Shown: one piece after another, positions 57,493-64,000 of the stretch | How the letters are laid out: each line of letters opens with the position of its first letter | Numbering within the stretch: the stretch's first letter is position 1 | Origin: Hyphomicrobiales bacterium | GTDB taxonomy: Bacteria > Pseudomonadota > Alphaproteobacteria > Rhizobiales > Rhizobiaceae | Length of the DNA stretch: 64,000 nucleotides | Direction: 5' to 3' | Assembly (NCBI GenBank): GCA_900472925.1 | Contig: UCJU01000001.1 | Coordinates: forward strand, 124,001-188,000 | The notes under the pieces: model-generated | What the model was told of the DNA's origin: nothing | Databases searched by the model: none | Seen by the model: only the letters and a program-made list of their open reading frames with translations | Translations under genes and position numbers: made by a program

Positions 57493-58815
57493 TCACTCGG
57501 ACGGCATATCCAGCGTTCGACTGAAATATAGCGCGACGAGCGTGCACACCGCCCCCGACAGAAGATAGATGCCGACGGCAAACAATCCGAACTTGGAAGA
57601 GAAGCCGAGCGCCACCAGCGGCGCGAAGCCAGCGCCGATCAGCCAGGAAATATCTGACGTCAGCGACGCGCCGGTGTAGCGGTATTCGCGGCTGAAACGC
57701 GATGCCAGTGCTCCACCGGACTGACCGAAGGAAAGCCCCAGCAAGGCAAAGCCGATCAGCACGAACAGGTAGCGACCGATATCGCCCGAAGACAGAAGAA
57801 TTGGCGCAATGAAGCTGAAAACTGCGATCATGGCAGCCGCCGCGCCCAACAGCTTGCGACGGCCGAATTTGTCGGAAAGAACGCCTGAGACGACGATCAT
57901 GCCGCCAGCAATGATGGCGCTGACGAATTGAACGAACAGGAAGTCCGAAACCTTCTGGTTTGTGTTGAGCGATACCCAGCTCAGTGGGAAGACGGTGACG
58001 AGGTGAAACAGCGCAAAGCTTGCCAATGGCACGAAAGCGCCAGTTAGCACCACGCGTGACTGCTTGCGCAACATTTCGAACATCGGCTTTGGCTCGAGTT
58101 CATGCTGCTGCAGCATCGTTTGGAATTCAGGCGTCATGATCATGCGCAACCGCGCAAACAGAGCCAAAACATTGAGCGCCAAAGCAACGAAGAACGGGAA
58201 ACGCCAGCCCCATGCCAGAAACTCGGGGTTCGACAGCTGCGTCGTGAAGATAATGAAGAATGCGCTTGCGAGACCGAAACCCATGGCAGCACCAAGCTGC
58301 GGCATCATCGCGTACCAGCCGCGCTGTTTTTCAGGCGCATTCATGGCAAGCAGCGAGACGAGGCCATCCCAGGCGCCACCGAGGCCGATACCCTGGCCAA
58401 TACGGAAGACGGCGAGAAGAATGGGAGCCAGCATTCCAGCGTCGGAGTAGGATGGGAGGAAGCTGATCGCCATGGTGGACCCACAAAGCGTAAACAGCGC
58501 CGTCGTCAATTTGACGGCACGTCCAAACTTGCGGTCGATCTGCAGGAACAGGAGAGAGCCGATCGGGCGGGCAATGAACGCCAGCGAAAACACGCCAAAG
58601 GAATAAAGCGTTGCCGTCAGAGGATCGACGAAGGAGAAAAAGACGTGAGGGAAGACCAGCGCGGACGCGATGGCATAGACGAAGAAGTCGAAGAACTCCG
58701 TCATTCTGGCGAGAATGACCGCAATTGTAATGCGATCGGGATCGACAGCAACCGGCGCTGGTGATTGGCCACGTGGCCCTTTGTGTTGCGGAAAAGCCGT
58801 GTCGGTATAACTCAT
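57493..58815 (-). CDS. MFS transporter, metabolite:H+ symporter (MHS) type
   Basis: The 440-residue protein has 12 predicted hydrophobic segments, the ARMTEFFDFFVYAIASAL start and FIARPIGSLLFLQIDRKFGRA loop typical of the MHS group (ProP/KgtP-like organic acid and betaine symporters). AGGAGGG lies 7 bases before the ATG. The divergent neighbour is cyoABCD, an arrangement I recall from other Rhizobiaceae. The substrate is not evident. Confidence 0.88.
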   Translation of the reverse strand: MSYTDTAFPQHKGPRGQSPAPVAVDPDRITIAVILARMTEFFDFFVYAIASALVFPHVFFSFVDPLTATLYSFGVFSLAFIARPIGSLLFLQIDRKFGRAVKLTTALFTLCGSTMAISFLPSYSDAGMLAPILLAVFRIGQGIGLGGAWDGLVSLLAMNAPEKQRGWYAMMPQLGAAMGFGLASAFFIIFTTQLSNPEFLAWGWRFPFFVALALNVLALFARLRMIMTPEFQTMLQQHELEPKPMFEMLRKQSRVVLTGAFVPLASFALFHLVTVFPLSWVSLNTNQKVSDFLFVQFVSAIIAGGMIVVSGVLSDKFGRRKLLGAAAAMIAVFSFIAPILLSSGDIGRYLFVLIGFALLGLSFGQSGGALASRFSREYRYTGASLTSDISWLIGAGFAPLVALGFSSKFGLFAVGIYLLSGAVCTLVALYFSRTLDMPSE

Positions 58816-59133
58816 AGAAATTCCCTCCTGCGTAGGGCATAGCCCTTATCCATAACGCACCCGCCTCCTCTTGCGTTGCGTCATATGCGGCGGATTGTCA
58901 CACAGGGGTTTGAGCCCGTCAATTAGAGAATGCGCGTAGGGGCTTGCCCAGACCGCATCGTGTGAGATAATGGGGCCTACCCATCTTTTTCGGCTCCAAA
59001 TCCGATCGCCGCAATGATCGCAGTATTAAGTTTATGCTGCACCGCGACAAACTACCTCATGTCCTTTATGACGTTTGACAATTATACGCCACATTACCAA
59101 AAACAGTACGAGTACCAGAACGTGCGCACGCTC
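58816..59133. other. 318-base divergent promoter region between MFS gene and cyoA
   Basis: Holds the ribosome-binding site of the MFS gene, a small inverted repeat AGGGC-ATA-GCCCT (58834-58846) and a TTGACA (59075-59080) upstream of cyoA without an obvious -10 box. The open frame upstream of cyoA (59014-59133) has no lipoprotein-like start, so I treat it as leader. No RNA gene seen. Confidence 0.5.
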
Positions 59134-60222
59134 ATGAAAATTCCATCTGCCCTGTTGGCCATCTCGTCGCTTCTGCTTTTGAGCGGCTGCAATCTCGTCG
59201 TGATGAATCCTGCGGGTGATATTGCTGTCCAGCAGCGAGACCTCATCATCACATCCACGGTGTTGATGCTCCTCATCATTGTTCCGGTTCTTGCTCTCAC
59301 GCTCTTCTTTGCGTGGAAGTACCGCGCATCTGCGAAAGCGGAGGATTATGATCCGGAGTGGCACCACTCCACGCGTCTTGAAATGGTGATCTGGTCGGCA
59401 CCGGTCGCCATCATCCTGATGCTCGGTACCGTGACCTGGATTGCCACCCACCGTCTTGATCCGTATCGGCCGATAGAGCGTCTCGATGAGAGCCGTGAAG
59501 TCACGGCTGACATGAAGCCGCTCACCATCGAAGTTGTGGCCATGGACTGGAAATGGCTGTTCTTCTACCCGGAACTCGGTATCGGCAGCGTCAATGAGTT
59601 TGCGGCCCCGGTCGATGTTCCCATCAACTTCAAGATCACCGGCACCACGGCGATGAACTCGTTCTTCGTTCCTGCGCTGGCCGGCCAGATTTACGCGATG
59701 GGCGGCATGCAGACCAAACTGCACGCTGTCATCAACAAGCCGGGCGTCTACGATGGCTTCTCGGCCAACTTCTCCGGCCCTGGCTTCTCGCATATGCGCT
59801 TCAAGTTCCATGGTATGAGCCAGGAAGGCTTCGACCAGTGGGTCGCCAAGGCCAAGGATGGCGGCAAAGGTTTTGGTCGCATGGAGTATCTCGAATTCGC
59901 CAAGCCGAGCGAACGCGAGCCCGTGCAGTATTTCGCCAATGTCGATCCGGAACTCTACGATGCCATCCTCAACCGTTGTGTGGAGCCCAACAAGCTTTGC
60001 CTGCGTGACATGATGCATATCGACGCCAATGGCGGCGGAGGCAAGGAAGGCGTTGATGTTGCAAAGGCGCTGAACTCCGTCATCTGCACGCCGCTTTCGC
60101 CTTATGGCGTGGCGTCGGGACCGCAGTCTGTGCCAGCGGCCATCGAAGGGCAGACCTTCGAGCCTGCGGCCTTGCCAGATACGAAGGCGCAACTGCCTTC
60201 TGCAGGTAAAAGCGCAGGCTGA
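59134..60222 (+). CDS. cyoA: Cytochrome bo3 ubiquinol oxidase subunit II
   Basis: Subunit II of the quinol oxidase; unlike cytochrome c oxidase it lacks the CuA site. The 362-residue protein starts as a lipoprotein (MKIPSALLAISSLLLLSGC, lipid-Cys19), has two transmembrane segments and a cupredoxin domain (MDWKWLFFYPELGIGSVNEF; TTAMNSFFVPALAGQIY). The start is inferred from the lipobox; no strong Shine-Dalgarno sequence is visible and GTG 59122 is possible. The C-terminal tail beyond about residue 300 is longer than in E. coli and includes two Cys. Confidence 0.94.
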   Translation: MKIPSALLAISSLLLLSGCNLVVMNPAGDIAVQQRDLIITSTVLMLLIIVPVLALTLFFAWKYRASAKAEDYDPEWHHSTRLEMVIWSAPVAIILMLGTVTWIATHRLDPYRPIERLDESREVTADMKPLTIEVVAMDWKWLFFYPELGIGSVNEFAAPVDVPINFKITGTTAMNSFFVPALAGQIYAMGGMQTKLHAVINKPGVYDGFSANFSGPGFSHMRFKFHGMSQEGFDQWVAKAKDGGKGFGRMEYLEFAKPSEREPVQYFANVDPELYDAILNRCVEPNKLCLRDMMHIDANGGGGKEGVDVAKALNSVICTPLSPYGVASGPQSVPAAIEGQTFEPAALPDTKAQLPSAGKSAG

Positions 60223-60360
60223 CGAGAGTGAATGATCTGCGGCGCGTCGGTCGCGCCGCTCTATTCGTACCGGTCTTTTCGGTGCGTGGATTCAATGACG
60301 TGGGAATGTTCAGCCCGTCCCGGTGGACGAGCAGCACTCCGAAAATCGCAAGAGGCTAAA

Positions 60361-62364
60361 ATGGTCGTCAATACCGATCAAACGTCGTTCCTTTTCGGGA
60401 AACTGACGTGGGAATCCATCCCTTTCCATGAGCCCATTCTGATCGTGACATTCGCGGTCGTGGCGCTCGGTGGCGCAGCCGTGCTCGGGCTCCTCACCTA
60501 CTTTCGGCTCTGGGGCTATCTCTGGAAAGAATGGTTTACCAGTATCGATCACAAGAAGATCGGTATCATGTATATCATTCTGGCGCTCGTCATGCTGATG
60601 CGCGGCTTTGCCGACGCGATCATGATGCGTCTCCAGCAGGCCATCGCCTCGGGTGGTTCCGAAGGGTATCTCAACCCGCACCACTATGACCAGATATTTA
60701 CCGCGCATGGCGTGATCATGATCTTCTTCATGGCGATGCCGATGATCACCGGTTTGATGAACTACGTCATTCCGTTGCAGATCGGCGCACGTGACGTCTC
60801 GTTCCCGTTCCTCAATAACTTCTCCTTCTGGATGACCACAGCCGGTGCCGTCATCACCATGATCTCTCTGTTCATCGGTGAATATGCGCAGACCGGTTGG
60901 CTGGCCTATCCGCCACTGTCAGGCATCCAGGGAAGCCCGAGCGTCGGCGTCGACTATTATATCTGGGGCTTGCAGGTCGCCGGTGTCGGAACGACGCTAT
61001 CGGGTATCAACCTGATCGTGACGATCATCAAGATGCGCGCACCCGGCATGACCCTGATGCGCCTGCCGATCTTCGTGTGGACATCGCTGTGTTCCAACAT
61101 CCTGATCGTGGCGTCCTTCCCGATCCTGACCGGCACACTCGCCCTTCTGACGCTTGACCGCTACGTTGGTACGAATTTCTTCACCAACGATCTCGGCGGC
61201 AATCCGATGATGTATGTCAACCTCATCTGGATCTGGGGCCACCCGGAAGTCTACATCCTCGTGCTTCCAGCCTTTGGCATCTTCTCCGAGATCGTTTCGA
61301 CCTTCTCGAACAAGCGCCTCTTCGGTTATGCCTCGATGGTCTATGCGACGGTGGTCATCACCATTCTCGCTTACGTCGTCTGGCTGCACCACTTCTTCAC
61401 CATGGGTTCGGGTGCCAGCGTCAATGCCTTCTTCGGCATCACGACCATGATCATCTCGATCCCCACGGGTGCGAAGATCTTCAACTGGCTCTTCACCATG
61501 TATAAGGGTCGCATCACCTTCGATGTGCCGATGCTGTGGGCCATGGGATTCATGATCACCTTCGTCATCGGTGGCATGACGGGCGTTCTGCTCGCCGTTC
61601 CTCCGGCAGACTTCGTGCTCCACAACTCGCTGTTCCTGATCGCCCACTTCCACAATACGATCATCGGCGGCGTGGTATTCGGTGTCCTCGCTGGTATCGC
61701 CTATTGGTTCCCGAAGGCCTTCGGTTATCGTCTTGACCCTTTCTGGGGCAAGATGTCCTTCTGGTTCTGGTTCGTCGGCTTCTACTTCGCCTTCATGCCA
61801 CTCTACGTGCTCGGCTTGATGGGTGTGACCCGTCGTCTCAGCCAGTTCGAAGATACATCGCTCCAGATCTGGTTCATCGTTGCGGCCTTCGGTGCGTTCC
61901 TCATCGCACTCGGTATCGCCTCCTTCATCATCCAGCTCATCGTCAGCTTCCTGCGACGCGAAGAGTTGCGTGACGTGACCGGCGATCCCTATGGTGGTCG
62001 TACGCTGGAATGGTCCACGTCGTCGCCTCCGCCTGCCTACAACTTTGCTTTCACGCCAGTCGTGCATGAAATCGATGCCTGGGCGCATATGAAGAAGCAC
62101 GGTGCAGAACGTCCGGTCGATGGTTTCATCCCCATCCACATGCCGAAGAATACCGGCACGGGCGTTATCATCAGCGCGATCAGCGTCGTGCTTGGCTTCG
62201 CACTTGTGTGGCACATCTGGTGGTTGGCGATTGCATCCCTGGTTGCGATTATCGGGGTCTCTATCGCTCACACCTTCAACTACAATCGCGACTACTACAT
62301 CCCTGTTTCGGATGTGACGGAAGTCGAAGCAGAACGTACGAAGCTGCTGGCAACTCAGGCGTAA
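60361..62364 (+). CDS. cyoB: Cytochrome bo3 ubiquinol oxidase subunit I
   Basis: The catalytic, proton-pumping subunit. The 667-residue protein has all haem-copper ligands: His116 and His431 (low-spin haem), His429 (haem o), and His294, His343, His344 (CuB) with the cross-linking Tyr298 in GHPEVY. These are E. coli positions plus ten. The start is ATG 60361 with AGAGG upstream. The gap from cyoA is 138 bases, longer than the rest of the operon. Confidence 0.98.
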   Translation: MVVNTDQTSFLFGKLTWESIPFHEPILIVTFAVVALGGAAVLGLLTYFRLWGYLWKEWFTSIDHKKIGIMYIILALVMLMRGFADAIMMRLQQAIASGGSEGYLNPHHYDQIFTAHGVIMIFFMAMPMITGLMNYVIPLQIGARDVSFPFLNNFSFWMTTAGAVITMISLFIGEYAQTGWLAYPPLSGIQGSPSVGVDYYIWGLQVAGVGTTLSGINLIVTIIKMRAPGMTLMRLPIFVWTSLCSNILIVASFPILTGTLALLTLDRYVGTNFFTNDLGGNPMMYVNLIWIWGHPEVYILVLPAFGIFSEIVSTFSNKRLFGYASMVYATVVITILAYVVWLHHFFTMGSGASVNAFFGITTMIISIPTGAKIFNWLFTMYKGRITFDVPMLWAMGFMITFVIGGMTGVLLAVPPADFVLHNSLFLIAHFHNTIIGGVVFGVLAGIAYWFPKAFGYRLDPFWGKMSFWFWFVGFYFAFMPLYVLGLMGVTRRLSQFEDTSLQIWFIVAAFGAFLIALGIASFIIQLIVSFLRREELRDVTGDPYGGRTLEWSTSSPPPAYNFAFTPVVHEIDAWAHMKKHGAERPVDGFIPIHMPKNTGTGVIISAISVVLGFALVWHIWWLAIASLVAIIGVSIAHTFNYNRDYYIPVSDVTEVEAERTKLLATQA

Positions 62365-62368
62365 CAGA

Positions 62369-62995
62369 ATGTCTCAAGCACCTGCCCAGAGCGCCGATGG
62401 CGCAGAAAAGCCGGTCTTCTATCTGAAGGAAGACCACCACCCGGAAAACGGTACATCCATCGGTTTCTGGCTGTATCTGATGAGCGACTGCCTGATCTTC
62501 GCAACGCTCTTTGCAACCTATGCCGTCGTTGGTCGCAGCTATGCGGCCGGCCCTTCCGGCGCCGATCTCTTCGATCTGAAACTGGTGGCGATCAACACCG
62601 CCTTCCTGCTGCTGTCTTCCATCACCTATGGCTTTGCCATGCTGGAAGCGCAGAAAAAGAACATCAACACGACCCTGATCTGGCTTGCCATCACTGGCCT
62701 GTTCGGTCTCGCCTTCCTGTCTCTGGAGCTCTACGAGTTCCATCACCTGATCGAAGAGGGGGCTGGCCCTCAGCGTTCGGCGTTCCTCTCGGCCTTCTTC
62801 GCGTTGGTCGGCACCCACGGTCTGCACGTCACCTTCGGTGTCATCTGGCTGGTGACGCTCATGGTTCAGGTCAAGAAGTTTGGCCTGCATCCTGAAAACA
62901 TGCGTCGCCTGACGTGCCTGTCCATGTTCTGGCACTTCCTCGACGTGATCTGGATCGGCGTCTTTTCCTTTGTCTATCTGGTTGGAGTTCTGTGA
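62369..62995 (+). CDS. cyoC: Cytochrome bo3 ubiquinol oxidase subunit III
   Basis: The 208-residue five-span subunit carries the family sequence GFWLYLMSDCLIFATLFATY (with the carboxylate-bearing helix) and GTHGLHVTFGVIWL. It begins 4 bases after cyoB and overlaps cyoD by one base. Confidence 0.97.
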   Translation: MSQAPAQSADGAEKPVFYLKEDHHPENGTSIGFWLYLMSDCLIFATLFATYAVVGRSYAAGPSGADLFDLKLVAINTAFLLLSSITYGFAMLEAQKKNINTTLIWLAITGLFGLAFLSLELYEFHHLIEEGAGPQRSAFLSAFFALVGTHGLHVTFGVIWLVTLMVQVKKFGLHPENMRRLTCLSMFWHFLDVIWIGVFSFVYLVGVL

Positions 62996-63405
62996 TGAGT
63001 GCGAACACACACGACCATAATCACGGCCACGGGCACGCCCATGGTGACGATCACCATCACGATAGCGGCGAAGATCACGGCTCGTTCAAGAGCTACATGA
63101 TCGGCTTCATCCTCTCGGTCATCCTGACGGCAATCCCGTTCTGGCTGGTCATGGGCGATGTCATCGACAACCGCACGACCACCGTCATCGTCATCATGAT
63201 CTTCGGTGTGATCCAGGTCTTCGTGCACATGATCTACTTCCTTCACATGAACACCAAGTCGCAAGGCGGATGGACCTTCATGTCGCTGCTCTTCACGCTT
63301 GTCGTGGTCATGATCACGCTCGTCGGTTCTCTCTGGGTCATGTACAACATGAACAAGAACATGATGCCGACCATGACGATGGAGCAGATGCGCAACATGC
63401 CGTAA
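62995..63405 (+). CDS. cyoD: Cytochrome bo3 ubiquinol oxidase subunit IV, His-rich N-terminus
   Basis: Subunit IV assists CuB assembly. The 136-residue protein has three transmembrane segments (YMIGFILSVILTAIPFWLV; TVIVIMIFGVIQVFVHMIY; LLFTLVVVMITLVGSLWVMY). The first 30 residues hold ten histidines (HDHNHGHGHAHGDDHHH), which is unusual for CyoD and may bind copper or another metal. The start is set by the overlap with cyoC. Confidence 0.95.
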   Translation: MSANTHDHNHGHGHAHGDDHHHDSGEDHGSFKSYMIGFILSVILTAIPFWLVMGDVIDNRTTTVIVIMIFGVIQVFVHMIYFLHMNTKSQGGWTFMSLLFTLVVVMITLVGSLWVMYNMNKNMMPTMTMEQMRNMP

Positions 63406-63468
63406 CCGGCACTATTGCAACGATATCGCGGCCCGCGCAAAAGCGGGCTGCTCTCTCCGAGAGACACC

Positions 63469-63507
63469 AAACCCCAGGAATCGGAGAGCGGATTCCTGGG
63501 GTTTTTT
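63469..63507 (+). terminator. Intrinsic terminator after cyoD
   Basis: Fourteen-base stem AAACCCCAGGAATC / GATTCCTGGGGTTT with a run of six T. A smaller hairpin GCCCGC/GCGGGC (63431-63448) precedes it. SURF1 starts 20 bases later, so readthrough may link them. Confidence 0.9.
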
Positions 63508-63526
63508 GTTGAGCGGGAAAGCTCCC

Positions 63527-64000
63527 ATGACCACCCAAAAAGAAACCAATCCACGCAAGGGCATCCGCCCTGCGGCCGTTGTCGTCATCTTCATGACCGT
63601 CATCCTCACCGGTTGCCTGCTGGCGCTCGGCACTTGGCAGGTCAACCGCCTGGCATGGAAGCGCGATCTGATTGCCCATGTGGAAGAGCGTGCTCATGCT
63701 GCTCCCGTAGAGGCACCTCTTGCCAGCGAATGGCCCTCCATGACTGATCCGTCTCAATACGAATATCGCCGCGTCCACCTGTCGGGCACTTTCCGCCATC
63801 AAGACGAAGTGCAGGTCTATACCGTTTCCGACCTAGGCCCCGGCTACTGGGTTCTGACGCCGCTGCAACGGGATGACGGTTCGTCCGTCATCGTCAACCG
63901 AGGCTTTGTCCCCACCGACAAGCGCGAGCCTTCCGCGCGCCCAGAAGGCGAGGTCGAAGGCCGCGTCGATGTTGTGGGCTTGATGCGCGCCCCGGAGACG
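63527..64000 (+). CDS. SURF1-family oxidase assembly protein (3' truncated)
   Basis: The visible 158 codons begin at ATG 63527 (MTTQKETNPRKGIRP) with a transmembrane segment (AVVVIFMTVILTGCLLALGTWQ), the SURF1 signature LALGTWQVNRLAWK, YEYRRVHLSGTF and GYWVLTPLQRDDGSSVIVNRGFVP. SURF1 helps insert haem into subunit I of haem-copper oxidases. It is cut by the window edge, so length and C-terminal membrane segment cannot be seen. The position after cyoABCD fits quinol-oxidase assembly. Confidence 0.95.
   Translation, partial: MTTQKETNPRKGIRPAAVVVIFMTVILTGCLLALGTWQVNRLAWKRDLIAHVEERAHAAPVEAPLASEWPSMTDPSQYEYRRVHLSGTFRHQDEVQVYTVSDLGPGYWVLTPLQRDDGSSVIVNRGFVPTDKREPSARPEGEVEGRVDVVGLMRAPET

Noticed and set aside
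59032..60192. 386-codon open frame opposite cyoA
   Set aside because: Antisense shadow of cyoA with no recognisable motif and no start context.
60997..62271. 424-codon open frame on the minus strand opposite cyoB
   Set aside because: Highly charged Asp/Glu/Arg/His-rich translation with no domain, fully antisense to a textbook cyoB; arises from codon bias on the opposite strand.

Overview
The window is a stretch of primary chromosome from an alphaproteobacterium of the Rhizobiaceae, most likely Agrobacterium/Rhizobium. The evidence is a set of lineage-typical gene pairs: lnt next to a PhrR-type regulator (the actA-phrR arrangement), hsp20 with a DUF1150 gene and a ROSE-like leader, rirA divergent from an iron-binding protein gene, irr next to fabA-fabB-fabI, the dapD-dapE block, and an MFS gene divergent from cyoABCD. 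Coding density is high and almost everything is housekeeping or nutrient transport. I see no prophage, transposon, CRISPR array, rRNA or tRNA.

Layout. 1-8.5 kb: tRNA/ribosome maturation and envelope operon (miaB, ybeZ/phoH, ybeY, corC, lnt), then phrR, metK, trmB. 8.5-16 kb: rbsK and rmuC (minus), def-fmt-truA-arsC (plus), then a membrane protein, dapE and dapD (minus). 16-22 kb: LOG-family phosphoribohydrolase, nucleoside hydrolase, small heat shock protein with DUF1150, several membrane or secreted proteins, and a HutC-like repressor. 22-25.7 kb: exbB-exbD-tonB energy-transducing operon and an Ldh2-type dehydrogenase. 25.7-34.6 kb (minus): phosphonate genes (phnN, phnM, 2H phosphoesterase-like), a 31-residue membrane peptide on the plus strand, gpmA-dapB, an MsbA-like exporter, glk-mgsA, mepA. 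34.7-43.4 kb (plus): yejABEF peptide importer and a puuA-puuB polyamine catabolism pair. 43.4-49 kb (minus): gntK, a YehZYXW-type osmolyte importer, an AbrB-family membrane protein. 49-51.3 kb: iron control (rirA, orphan Fe-binding protein, irr). 51.6-54.3 kb: fabA-fabB-fabI. 54.3-57.4 kb: galactarolactone isomerase-like hydrolase with GntR regulator, and two orphan TadE-like pseudopilins. 57.5-64 kb: MHS-type transporter, cyoABCD quinol oxidase and the start of a SURF1 gene cut by the window edge.

How the parts fit. RirA and Irr, the two global iron regulators of rhizobia, lie about 1.2 kb apart around an iron-binding protein gene, with an Irr-box-like sequence in the rirA/fbpA gap; exbB-exbD-tonB would power siderophore or heme uptake. 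metK has a palindrome resembling a SamR/SahR operator, and hsp20 a ROSE-type thermosensor hairpin. The most interesting less-explained items are the 31-residue membrane peptide, the orphan TadE pair, a secreted cysteine-rich protein with a calcium-loop-like motif, a perfect 18-bp palindrome before the HutC-like gene, and the histidine-rich CyoD N-terminus. I did not find a convincing wholly new multi-gene system here.
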